Shown in pieces: positions 19,651 to 29,157 of a stretch of DNA of 56,592 bases. This DNA is from a bacterium (GTDB lineage Bacteria > Bacillota > Bacilli > Lactobacillales > Streptococcaceae). Below the pieces are notes generated by a model, which saw only the letters and a list, made by a program, of their open reading frames with translations, made no database searches and had not been told where the DNA came from. The DNA lies in NCBI GenBank assembly GCA_905221065.1, contig CAJNBS010000011.1, positions 1 to 56,592 on the forward strand, read 5' to 3'. Made by a program: the position numbers and the translations under genes. Position 1 is the stretch's first letter. Each line of letters begins with the position of its first letter.

Positions 19651-19908
19651 TATCAGTCTATTGGTGCCAATCGTCCCTATCGTGATTCAATCACAGATGC
19701 GACCAATGGGGTGGGACAAATTCTCATGACAGCTGTTTACCGTGAACAATGGATATTCTGGGCAGCTACTAATGTCTTTTCTATATATCTCTGGTGGGGA
19801 GAAAGCCTGCAAATTCAAGGGAAATATCTGATTTATCTGATCAATAGTTTAGTTGGTTGGTATCAGTGGAGTAAGGCAGCTAAGCAGAATACTGACTTAC
19901 CTAACTAG
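19651..19908 (+). pseudogene. pnuC: 3' fragment of pnuC (nicotinamide riboside transporter)
   Basis: About 85 codons remain, beginning Y-Q-S-I-G-A-N-R-P-Y-R-D-S and continuing with ILMTAVYREQWIFWAATN and IYLWWGES to the natural stop. This is the C-terminal third of a PnuC-family vitamin transporter (full length about 260 aa), including two of its membrane spans. The upstream two thirds are absent and the join at about 19648 is to plasmid-like DNA. In pneumococci pnuC occupies exactly this place between the proWX operon and sczA. The fragment has no start or ribosome site and is very unlikely to function. Confidence 0.8.
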
Positions 19909-19972
19909 GAAAAGATGTTTTAAGTTTTGGGATAAAACAGATAGAGTTGATAATCAAGGATTTGAGATGATG

Positions 19973-19999
19973 AAAAGAGGATCAGTGGGTCCTCTTTTG
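19973..19999 (+). terminator. Old pnuC terminator
   Basis: AAAAGAGGATC and GGTCCTCTTTT pair around AGTG, followed by T-rich sequence, 65 bp after the pnuC stop. Confidence 0.8.
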
Positions 20000-20012
20000 T
20001 TGTTGAAAAAGT

Positions 20013-20047
20013 AAAAAACTCAGTAGCCTAGGTATAAGGCAACTGAG
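20013..20047 (-). terminator. Terminator of sczA
   Basis: On the minus strand CTCAGTTGCC pairs with GGCTACTGAG and runs into TTTTTT, just downstream of the sczA stop at 20061. Confidence 0.8.
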
Positions 20048-20060
20048 CTCTACTCTGTAT

Positions 20061-20597
20061 TCATTTTTTAGAAATAAGAAGGTCTAGATAAAACTGGACC
20101 ACTTCTTGTTCTGTGAAATCTTGCCCTTTTTTGAGCCACCAGGTCAATGTCTCGATAAAGTTGGTTACAACTAAGTGTTGGAGATAAGAATCAGGCAGAC
20201 TTGGGTGAGCTTTTTTCAAATCATCAGCCAGCATGGGATAGACGTGGTGCTCCAGCTCTCTCTGGAGTTGACGAAGGAAGTAGTCATTTTTGGAGAATAG
20301 TAAACTGGTGATATGGTCTTGATTTTTCTGAAAATGCAGAAAGAGGTGGGTGAGATAATCCTCTGTTGAAATAGCTTGCTCTCTTTCAAAGAGATGATGG
20401 AAGAGGTAGCGACAGAGCTCGTCTAGAAGCAGTTCCTTGCTTTCATAGTGACAGTAAAAGGTGGAACGTCCCACATCTGCGAGATCAATGATATCCTGAA
20501 CAGTAGTGGCCTCGTAGCCCTTAGCATTCAAAAGTTGTAGAAAAGCTTGATAGATAGCTTTTTTTGTTTTACTGATACGGCGGTCAATCTTAGTCAT
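20061..20597 (-). CDS. sczA: TetR-family zinc-responsive regulator SczA
   Basis: 178 aa. The N-terminal TetR HTH is clear (TTVQDIIDLADVGRSTFYCHYESKELLL, about 36-63). The C-terminal part is a ligand and dimer domain. It is divergent from czcD with two inverted-repeat boxes in the 132-bp gap. In pneumococcus SczA is known to activate czcD when zinc is high and to repress without it. The identification rests on this gene pair and family, not on a visible zinc motif. Confidence 0.88.
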   Translation of the reverse strand: MTKIDRRISKTKKAIYQAFLQLLNAKGYEATTVQDIIDLADVGRSTFYCHYESKELLLDELCRYLFHHLFEREQAISTEDYLTHLFLHFQKNQDHITSLLFSKNDYFLRQLQRELEHHVYPMLADDLKKAHPSLPDSYLQHLVVTNFIETLTWWLKKGQDFTEQEVVQFYLDLLISKK

Positions 20598-20616
20598 ATG
20601 GACACTTGAGGCAAAT

Positions 20617-20699
20617 TGTTCAGAACTGAATAAAGCTGCCCTTTTGCTTCTATCCTTTCTTTGAGTTTTAGTGGATAATGATAATGAACAAGATGTTCA
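20617..20699. promoter_or_regulatory. SczA operator boxes upstream of czcD
   Basis: TGAACA-AGA-TGTTCA at 20685-20699 is a perfect inverted repeat about 22 bp before czcD. A second imperfect box, TGTTCA-GAAC-TGAATA, lies at 20617-20632, close to sczA. The half-site TGTTCA/TGAACA is the one reported for SczA. A TATTAT/TATAAC -10 follows the first box at about 20706. Confidence 0.75.
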
Positions 20700-20729
20700 T
20701 AAATCTATTATAACAAAGGAATGAGAAAT

Positions 20730-21620
20730 ATGAAGGTAAAATATGCTGTTTGGGTGGCTTTTTTCTTAAATTTGACTTATGCCATTGTCGAGTTTATTGC
20801 AGGTGGAGTATTTGGTTCGAGCGCTGTTCTTGCTGACTCTGTGCATGACTTGGGAGATGCGATTGCAATTGGAATATCAGCTTTTCTAGAAACCATCTCT
20901 AATCGTGAAGAAGATAATCAGTACACCTTGGGCTATAAGCGGTTTAGTCTGCTAGGAGCCTTGGTAACAGCGATAATACTCATGACAGGATCTGTTCTAG
21001 TCATTTTGGAAAATGTTACGAAGATTTTAAATCCGCAACCAGTCAATGACGAGGGGATTCTCTGGTTAGGAATTATTGCAGTAAGTATTAATGTGTTAGC
21101 GAGTTTAGTGGTTGGTAAGGGAAAGACAAAGAATGAGTCTATTCTGAGTCTGCATTTTCTGGAAGATACCCTAGGGTGGCTGGCTGTCATCCTAATGGCC
21201 ATTGTTCTTCGATTTACGGACTGGTATATCTTGGATCCGATCTTGTCCCTTGTCATTTCTTTCTTTATTCTTTCAAAGGCTCTTCCACGTTTTTGGTCTA
21301 CGCTCAAGATTTTCTTGGATGCTGTGCCAGAAGGTATTGATATCAAGCAAGTAAAGAGTGGCTTAGAGCAATTGGACAATGTGGTCAGCCTTAATCAGCT
21401 TAATCTCTGGACTATGGATGGTTTGGAAAAAAATGCCATTGTCCATGTTTGTATAAAAGAAATGGGAAATATGGAAGCTTGTAAAGAATCTATTCGAATT
21501 TTCCTCAAAGATTGTGGTTTCCAAAATATTACCATTGAGGTGGATGCTGACCTAGAAACTCACCAAGTACATAAGCGAAAGGTGTGTGACTTGGAGCGGA
21601 GTCAGGAGCATCATCATTAG
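20730..21620 (+). CDS. czcD: Zinc/cobalt cation diffusion facilitator CzcD
   Basis: 296 aa with six membrane spans and a C-terminal cytoplasmic domain ending in a His-rich tail (EHHH). The metal-site pattern of CDF exporters is present in span 2 (ADSVHDLGDA) and in span 5 (HFLEDTLGW). It exports Zn(II) in exchange for protons. ATG 20730 is preferred to ATG 20721 because AAAGGA is only one base from the latter. It is divergent from sczA, and a bidirectional terminator follows immediately. Confidence 0.9.
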   Translation: MKVKYAVWVAFFLNLTYAIVEFIAGGVFGSSAVLADSVHDLGDAIAIGISAFLETISNREEDNQYTLGYKRFSLLGALVTAIILMTGSVLVILENVTKILNPQPVNDEGILWLGIIAVSINVLASLVVGKGKTKNESILSLHFLEDTLGWLAVILMAIVLRFTDWYILDPILSLVISFFILSKALPRFWSTLKIFLDAVPEGIDIKQVKSGLEQLDNVVSLNQLNLWTMDGLEKNAIVHVCIKEMGNMEACKESIRIFLKDCGFQNITIEVDADLETHQVHKRKVCDLERSQEHHH

Positions 21621-21649
21621 AAAAAACGGCCTTGCTGGAGGCCGTTTTG
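21621..21649. terminator. Bidirectional terminator between czcD and galR
   Basis: AAAACGGCCT and AGGCCGTTTT form a 10-bp stem flanked by A and T runs; it serves both converging genes. Confidence 0.88.
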
Positions 21650-21654
21650 TAATC

Positions 21655-22677
<1,023 letters not shown>

Positions 22678-22701
22678 TTAGTATATCATATTTTTCTGTA
22701 T

Positions 22702-22783
22702 TTTACTGATAGTTTAGTAAAATTTTAGTAAAAAGGATTGACCTCGGGAAATCCCTTGGATACAATAGAAGAAAACGATTACA
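22702..22783 (+). promoter_or_regulatory. galK promoter with GalR-like repeats and cre site
   Basis: Promoter TTGACC (22738-22743), 17 bp, TACAAT (22761-22766). Upstream, TTTAGTAAAA occurs twice 11 bp apart (22713 and 22724), and TTTACT-N8-AGTAAA (22702-22721) forms an inverted repeat; both are good GalR operator candidates. AGAAAACGATTACA (22770-22783) matches 13 of 14 cre positions just after the -10, where CcpA would block the polymerase. Confidence 0.72.
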
Positions 22784-22822
22784 CGTTAAGATGATTTAAC
22801 GGACAGTCAAAGGAGAATTCAT

Positions 22823-24001
22823 ATGACACACCATCTTACTGCAGAAGCCCTTCGCAAAGACTTTCTTGCTGTTTTTGGTCAAGAAGCAGACCAAACTTTC
22901 TTTTCACCAGGTCGTATCAATCTGATTGGTGAACACACAGACTACAACGGAGGGCACGTTTTTCCTGCTGCTATTTCCTTGGGAACATACGGGGCAGCTC
23001 GCAAGCGTGATGACCAAGTCTTGCGATTCTACTCAGCCAACTTTGAGGACAAGGGTATCATCGAAGTGCCTCTTGCAGACCTCAAATTTGAAAAAGAGCA
23101 CAACTGGACCAACTATCCAAAAGGGGTTCTTCATTTCTTGCAAGAAGCTGGGCACGTGATTGACAAAGGGTTTGATTTTTATGTTTATGGGAATATCCCA
23201 AATGGTGCAGGCTTGTCTTCATCAGCGTCCTTGGAACTATTGACAGGGGTCGTGGCAGAGCATCTCTTTGATTTAAAATTAGAGCGTCTCGATTTGGTTA
23301 AAATAGGAAAACAAACAGAAAACAACTTTATCGGAGTCAACTCTGGTATCATGGACCAGTTTGCTATCGGTATGGGAGCTGACCAACGTGCCATTTACCT
23401 AGATACAAATACCTTGGAGTACGACTTGGTGCCGCTTGATTTGAAGGACAATGTCGTTGTTATTATGAACACCAATAAACGTCGTGAATTGGCGGATTCT
23501 AAATATAATGAACGCCGTGCTGAGTGTGAAAAAGCAGTGGAAGAATTGCAAGCAGCCTTAGATATTCAGACCTTGGGTGAATTGGATGAGTGGGCCTTTG
23601 ACCAATATAGCTACCTAATTAAAGATGAAAATCGTTTGAAACGTGCTCGCCATGCTGTGCTTGAAAATCAACGTACTCTTAAAGCTCAAGCAGCCCTTCA
23701 AGCAGGAGATTTGGAAACATTTGGTCGTTTGATGAATGCGTCACACGTTTCCCTAGAGCATGACTATGAAGTAACTGGCTTGGAATTGGATACTCTTGTT
23801 CACACAGCTTGGGCACAAGAAGGTGTTCTCGGTGCTCGTATGACAGGGGCAGGTTTTGGCGGATGTGCCATTGCCTTGGTGCAAAAAGATACTGTTGAGG
23901 CCTTTAAGGAAGCTGTTGGAAAACACTACGAGGAAGTAGTTGGATACGCTCCAAGTTTCTATATCGCTGAAGTTGCAGGTGGCAGTCGCGTCCTTGACTA
24001 G
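22823..24001 (+). CDS. galK: Galactokinase
   Basis: 392 aa GHMP kinase, cytoplasmic. It phosphorylates alpha-galactose at C1 with ATP. The galactokinase signature [15 protein letters not shown] lies at 27-41, the ATP loop is [11 protein letters not shown], and the third motif is [23 protein letters not shown] precedes the ATG. It heads the galK-HAD-galT unit. Its substrate can come from Aga action on raffinose upstream in the window. Confidence 0.96.
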   Translation: MTHHLTAEALRKDFLAVFGQEADQTFFSPGRINLIGEHTDYNGGHVFPAAISLGTYGAARKRDDQVLRFYSANFEDKGIIEVPLADLKFEKEHNWTNYPKGVLHFLQEAGHVIDKGFDFYVYGNIPNGAGLSSSASLELLTGVVAEHLFDLKLERLDLVKIGKQTENNFIGVNSGIMDQFAIGMGADQRAIYLDTNTLEYDLVPLDLKDNVVVIMNTNKRRELADSKYNERRAECEKAVEELQAALDIQTLGELDEWAFDQYSYLIKDENRLKRARHAVLENQRTLKAQAALQAGDLETFGRLMNASHVSLEHDYEVTGLELDTLVHTAWAQEGVLGARMTGAGFGGCAIALVQKDTVEAFKEAVGKHYEEVVGYAPSFYIAEVAGGSRVLD

Positions 24002-24012
24002 GAGAGAAGTAT

Positions 24013-24672
24013 ATGGAAGCTGTAATATTTGATTTAGACGGCTTATTAGCTGATACTGAGATCATTTCTCTAAAAGTTTATCAAGAATTGCTTGAGGATT
24101 TTGGAATTCCTTTCACAGAAGAAACATATTCTAGAGAATACAGTGGACATAGGGAAGAGGAGAATGTTCAACGATTTTTGGATACCTATGATTTACCTTG
24201 GAACTTTGACCAAACCTTGGAAAAAGTTTATGAACTGGAAGCTCGAATTTTAACCAAAGGTGTAAATTTAAAAAAAGGTGCTAAAAATTTGCTTGCTTTT
24301 TTGCAAAGAGAAGGTATTCCAATCGCTTTAGCAACTTCAAGTGTTGAATCTAGAGCTAGAATGATTTTGGATAGTAATGGTATACTGTCCCTATTTGACC
24401 ATCTAGTTTTTGCAAAAGATGTAAAGCGAAGCAAACCTTACCCTGATATATTTTTAAAGGCCTGTAGTGATTTGAATGTTTTACCAGAGAATTGCTTAGT
24501 ATTAGAGGATAGTGAAGCAGGGATTGAAGCAGCCTATAGAGCTGGGATACCAGTTATTTGTATTCCAGACTTAAAAATTCCAGCACAGTCTTTCTTAAAT
24601 AAAACAGAACAAGTTTTTCAGGATTTAGATGCTGTCAGAGACTATTTAGAAAGTAGGAGGGAGAATCAATGA
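24013..24672 (+). CDS. HAD-superfamily phosphatase / phosphosugar mutase-like protein
   Basis: 219 aa, beta-phosphoglucomutase-like subfamily. Motif I is DLDG with nucleophile D7 and acid/base D9, motif II ATSSVES, motif III Lys in DVKRSKPYPD, and motif IV LEDSEAGIEAA; a helical cap follows motif I. It lies between galK (11 bp) and galT (ATGA overlap), so it is probably translated with them. The substrate is unknown; a sugar phosphate of galactose metabolism would fit. I remember galK and galT as adjacent in pneumococci, so this gene may be an insertion of other mitis-group origin. It is AT-richer than both flanks. Confidence 0.85.
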   Translation: MEAVIFDLDGLLADTEIISLKVYQELLEDFGIPFTEETYSREYSGHREEENVQRFLDTYDLPWNFDQTLEKVYELEARILTKGVNLKKGAKNLLAFLQREGIPIALATSSVESRARMILDSNGILSLFDHLVFAKDVKRSKPYPDIFLKACSDLNVLPENCLVLEDSEAGIEAAYRAGIPVICIPDLKIPAQSFLNKTEQVFQDLDAVRDYLESRRENQ

Positions 24673-26156
24673 GTCAGGGAGTTCTAGATGCATTTATCAC
24701 GGAAGTCATTTCTGAAAGTACCTTTGAGGAAATGGATCGAATCTACTTGATCAATCGTGTCTTGGCACGAGTGGGAGATGGTGTTTTGGAAGTTGAGACT
24801 GATCTGGATAAATTGATTGACCTCAAGGACCAGCTTGTCGAGGAGGCGGTTCGAATAGAGACGATTGAGGATAGTCAGACTGCGCGAGAAATTCTCGGTG
24901 CTGAATTGATGGACTTGGTGACCCCTTGTCCGAGTGAGGTCAATCGTGACTTCTGGGGAACTTACGCCCAATCTCCTGAGCAGGCGATAGCGGATTTTTA
25001 CCAACTTAGCCAGAAAAATGACTACATTAAACTCAAGGCCATTGCTAAAAACATTGCTTATCGTGTTCCATCTGATTACGGAGAACTTGAGATTACCATT
25101 AACCTCTCTAAACCTGAAAAGGATCCGAAAGAGATTGCGGCGGCCAAGCTGGTGCAAGCTAGCAATTATCCTCAGTGTCAGCTTTGTCTAGAGAATGAGG
25201 GCTACCATGGTCGGGTCAATCATCCAGCTCGCAGTAATCACCGTATTATCCGTTTTGAAATGGCTGGTCAGGAGTGGGGCTTTCAGTATTCGCCCTATGC
25301 TTACTTTAATGAGCACTGTATTTTCTTAGATGGCCAGCATCGTCCTATGGCCATTAGTCGTCAGAGCTTTGAACGTCTGCTTGCTATCGTAGAGCAGTTT
25401 CCGGGCTATTTTGCGGGTTCGAATGCTGACTTGCCGATTGTGGGGGGCTCTATTCTAACTCATGACCACTATCAGGGAGGCCGTCACATATTCCCTATGG
25501 AATTGGCTCCTCTGCAAAAGGCATTTCATTTTACTGGATTTGAGCAGGTCAAGGCTGGGATTGTCAAGTGGCCTATGTCAGTGTTGCGTTTGACGTCGGA
25601 TTCCAAAGAGGATTTGATTAACTTGGCTGATAATATTTTGCAGGAATGGCGTCAGTATTCAGACCCAAGTGTGCAAGTCTTGGCAGAAAATAATGGAACA
25701 CCACACCATACCATTACACCGATTGCTCGTAAACGCGATGGACAGTTTGAGTTGGACTTGGTCTTGCGAGACAATCAGACATCGCCAGAGCATCCTGATG
25801 GCATCTATCATCCCCACAAGGATGTCCAACATATCAAGAAGGAAAATATCGGCTTGATTGAGGTCATGGGCTTGGCTATTTTGCCACCACGTCTAAAAGC
25901 AGAAGTGGAGCAAGTCGCCAGCTATCTCGTGGGAGAAGGGGATGTAGTTGCCTCTTATCATCAGGAATGGGCAGACCAACTCAAAGTCCAACATCCAGAC
26001 CTAGCGGATAAAGAAAAAGCCCTTGAAATCGTCAAGGACTCTGTGGGTGATATCTTTGCGCGTGTTTTGGAGGACGCAGGGGTTTACAAGCAGACAGAAC
26101 GAGGGCAGGCAGCCTTTATGCGATTTGTAGAGCAGGTCGGAATTTTGCCAGACTAG
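24669..26156 (+). CDS. galT: UDP-glucose-hexose-1-phosphate uridylyltransferase, class II
   Basis: 495 aa, the longer Firmicute GalT2 family. It swaps galactose-1-phosphate onto UDP-glucose to give UDP-galactose and glucose-1-phosphate. Conserved pieces include LVTPCPSEVNRDFW and the HDHYQGGRH block, which carries the histidine-rich active site of the family. The start follows GGGAG and overlaps the upstream HAD stop codon by 4 bp. Length is normal. Confidence 0.94.
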   Translation: MSQGVLDAFITEVISESTFEEMDRIYLINRVLARVGDGVLEVETDLDKLIDLKDQLVEEAVRIETIEDSQTAREILGAELMDLVTPCPSEVNRDFWGTYAQSPEQAIADFYQLSQKNDYIKLKAIAKNIAYRVPSDYGELEITINLSKPEKDPKEIAAAKLVQASNYPQCQLCLENEGYHGRVNHPARSNHRIIRFEMAGQEWGFQYSPYAYFNEHCIFLDGQHRPMAISRQSFERLLAIVEQFPGYFAGSNADLPIVGGSILTHDHYQGGRHIFPMELAPLQKAFHFTGFEQVKAGIVKWPMSVLRLTSDSKEDLINLADNILQEWRQYSDPSVQVLAENNGTPHHTITPIARKRDGQFELDLVLRDNQTSPEHPDGIYHPHKDVQHIKKENIGLIEVMGLAILPPRLKAEVEQVASYLVGEGDVVASYHQEWADQLKVQHPDLADKEKALEIVKDSVGDIFARVLEDAGVYKQTERGQAAFMRFVEQVGILPD

Positions 26157-26225
26157 GAACTTTCTCCTTGCACAGTCCTATAAAAAGTAGTATCATAGTG
26201 TCGTTTGAAATATCAGGAGGAAACG

Positions 26226-26630
26226 ATGAAAGATTTTCATTTTGACGCTATATCTGCCTTTGAAAATTACGAAATTGAACAAATGAGAGATGGTCACGTT
26301 GTGGTGACGACCAAAGTAGTGGACTCGTCGCTCAACTACTATGGCAATGCCCATGGTGGCTATCTCTTTACTCTCTGTGACCAAATCAGTGGTTTGGTGG
26401 TTATCTCGCTGGGGCTTGATGGGGTGACACTTCAATCCTCTATCAACTACCTCAAGGCAGGAAAACTTGACGACGTGTTGACCATTAAAGGAGAATGCGT
26501 CCATCAAGGTCGCACAACCTGTGTAGTGGATGTCGATATCACTAATCAAGAAGGCAGAAATGTCTGCAAAGCAACCTTTACCATGTTTGTCACAGGCCAG
26601 CGGTCAGAAGATAGACAGGTGAGGATATAA
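26226..26630 (+). CDS. PaaI-type hotdog thioesterase
   Basis: 134 aa hotdog-fold protein. The family signature NYYGNAHGGYLFTLCDQISG (about 38-57) contains the conserved HGG and the acidic catalytic Asp. Such enzymes hydrolyse acyl-CoA thioesters; the substrate is unknown. The start at 26226 follows AGGAGG; the upstream in-frame ATG at 26205 lacks a ribosome site. It ends just before a terminator and marks the left edge of the defence island. In pneumococci this gene lies next to the Dpn restriction locus. Confidence 0.85.
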   Translation: MKDFHFDAISAFENYEIEQMRDGHVVVTTKVVDSSLNYYGNAHGGYLFTLCDQISGLVVISLGLDGVTLQSSINYLKAGKLDDVLTIKGECVHQGRTTCVVDVDITNQEGRNVCKATFTMFVTGQRSEDRQVRI

Positions 26631-26633
26631 CAT

Positions 26634-26662
26634 AAAAAAAGAGGCTCACACCTCTTTTTCTT
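26634..26662 (+). terminator. Terminator after the thioesterase gene
   Basis: AAAAAGAGG and CCTCTTTTT pair around CTCACA and end in a T-run. Confidence 0.85.
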
Positions 26663-26680
26663 ATTATGTGACTTTCAGTC

Positions 26681-26942
26681 CGTCTCGCTCCGTTAGGTGC
26701 GAGACAAAAAAACCACCCGCTAGACGGGTGGTCATGATTGTGTTCTTCCGATGAAATGGTCGTCTGACAATGTCAGCCACTGTGTCTGGCACGGGAAATT
26801 TAGAATTGACCTAAAAATATGATTTCAGGTCTTTGCGATCTCAGATAGTGTATACACACTATCGTAAAAATAGAACTATCAGTAAAGGTCAGAATGATAC
26901 TTTTGGACTGATGGTTCTATTTTATTTTGGGGAGAATCCCCA
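26681..26942. repeat. Stack of five inverted repeats between thioesterase and methyltransferase
   Basis: In order: GTCTCGC...GCGAGAC (about 26681-26705); ACCACCCG-N5-CGGGTGGT (26711-26731), which with the A-run to its left is an intrinsic terminator for the minus-strand methyltransferase; GATAGTGT-ATAC-ACACTATC (26844-26863); TAGAACTATCAG with CTGATGGTTCTA (26871-26919), followed by T-rich DNA; and TTGGGG-AGAAT-CCCCAA (26926-26942). No ORF is supported here. The stack marks the left border of the defence island. Confidence 0.7.
26704..26733 (-). terminator. Terminator for the methyltransferase gene
   Basis: Read on the minus strand, ACCACCCG-TCTAG-CGGGTGGT is followed by seven T. Confidence 0.75.
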
Positions 26943-26959
26943 AGCCTCTATCTATATTG

Positions 26960-28507
26960 TTATTGCTTTATTGCTATCATGACTTGTTCAGCAATTGCTT
27001 TAGCTAGCAACGGTGGGACAGCGTTACCTACCTGAGTAAATTGAGGTGTTTCTTTTGCTCGCTTATCGCCCCCAGTAGTACGCTTTCCTAGAAATACAAA
27101 ACTATCGTCAAATGATTGTAGACGCGCCATTTCTCTTACAGTCAACACACGGTTAAAAAATGGGTGGATATAGTCATCTGGTAATGTTACCATGGTTGGA
27201 GAAACGGTATCTTGGTTAAGACGAACTCGAATACTCTTTTTAGTAAAGATTGCTTCAATTGCTGCAGGAGTTAATTCTCCATTTCTCAACATGTTTGAAA
27301 ATTGATTTTCAGTGATTTCTGTATTCAGCCGATTTTTGATTTCATTCCAAAAGAGTTCTGCATCTTCAAATGATGTTTTTAATCTAAGAGCAAGTGATTT
27401 TAAAATATGGTGTTTTCTTAAGTTGTCATTATCATTCATAGACAATAAACCTAGTTGGCGATTTGTAAATTGTAGCCATTTTTCAGATTGAAAATTTTCT
27501 TGAAGCAAACCTTGTTTTTTTAGTTGCTTTAGAATGATAGGTTGGTTTGTTTTACCATTGAGTTGAAATAAACTTTCTGTGAATAAATGTGGGCAATCTC
27601 TTTGTAATTCCAATCCTTCCAATTGGATTCTATTAGCAGCTTTGGCTCTGTTCTCACCTTGCTGATATAGTGAAAATCGTTGTGTGACAATATCATCATG
27701 TCTTGAGAATTCCATATTTAATAGATTAGCATTTATAATAGGCTGTCCATCAGTGTTAGGAGTTCTTCCTAATCGGCTTTGTACGGAGTAATCTGTTTCG
27801 TAATCAAATTCCCCGTCATAAAGATCACCTAAAGCATCATAAACAGTAACGCTTGGAATATCGTTGTCACTTTCTGGATATTCGATAGGAGTTACATCGT
27901 TACGGTATGCTAAAAATACAACTCGATTTCTTTGTTGTGGAACACCAAAGTTTGCAGCGTTTAGAATCTGAACATCAAGTAGAGTATATCCTAACTCGTC
28001 TAACTCATTTCTAAGAATGGATTGAACTAAATTCTGTCCTTTGTAAATTCTATCATCAAGTACGCTTGGAAAGTCAAGCATCTGCATATCTAAAATACCT
28101 GTTACGTTTTCCATAACGACATAACGCGGCATAACGTCTTTAATGATACGCAAATATTCGTGGAAGAGCATGTTTCTAGGGTCTTTAGAATCTCTTTTCC
28201 CTAGACGGCTAAAGCCTTGACAAGGAGGACCACCAAAAATAACATCTACAGAACCTCTTTCAAAGATATTTCCATATTTCAATGAGTTTATTGATTGAAA
28301 TATTTTGTCAGAAGTAAGTTCTTTTATATCAGAAAGTTCAAAGTGAGTGTCAACCCCGTCAACTAAGCCTAATTGTTGATGTCGGTTTGTATATGTTTCT
28401 TCTACCATAGGGCTTTTATCGCTGGAGAAGATAATATTGAATCCAGCTTGTAGGATTCCTTCGCTAAATCCTCCAGCGCCACAGAATAAGTCTATTGCAT
28501 ACGGCAT
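26960..28507 (-). CDS. Type II DNA (cytosine-5) methyltransferase
   Basis: 515 aa. All main C5-MTase motifs are visible: I, DLFCGAGGFS (6-15, SAM binding); IV, GGPPCQGFS with catalytic C96; VI, MENV (132-135); VIII, QQRNR (191-195); and X, QVGNAVPP near the C-terminus. The long stretch between VIII and the last motifs is the target-recognition region. It methylates cytosine in the site cut by the partner endonuclease at 29157. If that enzyme is MvaI/BcnI-like, the site would be a CC(W/S)GG-type sequence, which is inference. GAGGT precedes the ATG. It is divergent from the HTH and endonuclease genes across a 188-bp shared promoter region. Confidence 0.93.
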   Translation of the reverse strand: MPYAIDLFCGAGGFSEGILQAGFNIIFSSDKSPMVEETYTNRHQQLGLVDGVDTHFELSDIKELTSDKIFQSINSLKYGNIFERGSVDVIFGGPPCQGFSRLGKRDSKDPRNMLFHEYLRIIKDVMPRYVVMENVTGILDMQMLDFPSVLDDRIYKGQNLVQSILRNELDELGYTLLDVQILNAANFGVPQQRNRVVFLAYRNDVTPIEYPESDNDIPSVTVYDALGDLYDGEFDYETDYSVQSRLGRTPNTDGQPIINANLLNMEFSRHDDIVTQRFSLYQQGENRAKAANRIQLEGLELQRDCPHLFTESLFQLNGKTNQPIILKQLKKQGLLQENFQSEKWLQFTNRQLGLLSMNDNDNLRKHHILKSLALRLKTSFEDAELFWNEIKNRLNTEITENQFSNMLRNGELTPAAIEAIFTKKSIRVRLNQDTVSPTMVTLPDDYIHPFFNRVLTVREMARLQSFDDSFVFLGKRTTGGDKRAKETPQFTQVGNAVPPLLAKAIAEQVMIAIKQ

Positions 28508-28558
28508 AATTTACCTCGAATTTTGTATTTTCTACCTTAGTAGTATATCAGAAAATTA

Positions 28559-28589
28559 TTGAAAAGTCCAGGAGTTACTCCCCTATAAT
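28559..28589 (+). promoter_or_regulatory. Divergent promoters with a shared operator in the RM system
   Basis: A plus-strand promoter TTGAAA (28559-28564), 19 bp, TATAAT (28584-28589) would drive the HTH and nuclease genes. Its spacer holds the palindrome GGAGTTACTCC (28571-28581). On the minus strand TGGACT, 17 bp, TATACT points to the methyltransferase, and its -35 abuts the same palindrome. One operator could therefore switch both directions, as C-boxes do. Confidence 0.6.
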
Positions 28590-28695
28590 AGATATTCGTT
28601 AAATATTTGAGAAAACCAGTAAAAATGTAAATTAAAGTGAATTTTATTTATGTTGAAAGTTATAAAATAAAGAAAATGATAATTGGAGAATTGTT

Positions 28696-29157
28696 ATGGA
28701 GCGTCATATCAAAGAAAATATTGAGCGATTACTTTATTCGAGTAAACTATCGCAAAGTGAGTTATCGAAAAAGACAGGACTTAGCAGGCAGACGATTAAC
28801 AAATTATTATCTCCAAATACTAATTATAGTCCTAAACTTTCAACCTTGGTAGTGATTGCTAATGCTTTATCAATCAATTTTCCAGAACTTTTGATTAGAA
28901 CCGACAAGATAAGTGCTTCCAAAGAATTTTTTTCTAATTCTGTGGAGGAATATCAAAATATTCTTATACAAAATATCAAGCTATATTTGAGAAGATGGAA
29001 TCAATTTTCATTGAGTACTTCAGATGGAGTTAGAGAGTCTACTATAAGCAATCTTGTAAATGGTAAATATTCAGATATTTATTTTTCAACAATAGAAAGT
29101 CTTGCAGATGAAATGGGAGTTTCACTGGCTGATTTATTTAAGAGAGGAGAAAACTAA
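28696..29157 (+). CDS. XRE-family regulator with two HTH units, probable RM controller
   Basis: 153 aa. The first HTH is at about 8-60 (KLSQSELSKKTGLSRQTINK); a second, weaker HTH-like segment follows at about 105-145 (STSDGVRESTISNLVNGK, then a MGVSLADLF end typical of XRE domains). So it appears to be a tandem of two XRE domains rather than the usual 80-aa C protein. It lies between the methyltransferase promoter and the endonuclease, whose ATG overlaps its TAA. A role in delaying nuclease expression is inferred from position. Confidence 0.8.
   Translation: MERHIKENIERLLYSSKLSQSELSKKTGLSRQTINKLLSPNTNYSPKLSTLVVIANALSINFPELLIRTDKISASKEFFSNSVEEYQNILIQNIKLYLRRWNQFSLSTSDGVRESTISNLVNGKYSDIYFSTIESLADEMGVSLADLFKRGEN

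Noticed and set aside
19630..19908. A short intact membrane protein starting with TTG at 19630
   Set aside because: The first seven codons come from the plasmid-like fragment and the rest is the pnuC 3' part; there is no ribosome site.
26844..26942. CRISPR array at the defence island
   Set aside because: The repeats are inverted, all different and without regular spacers.
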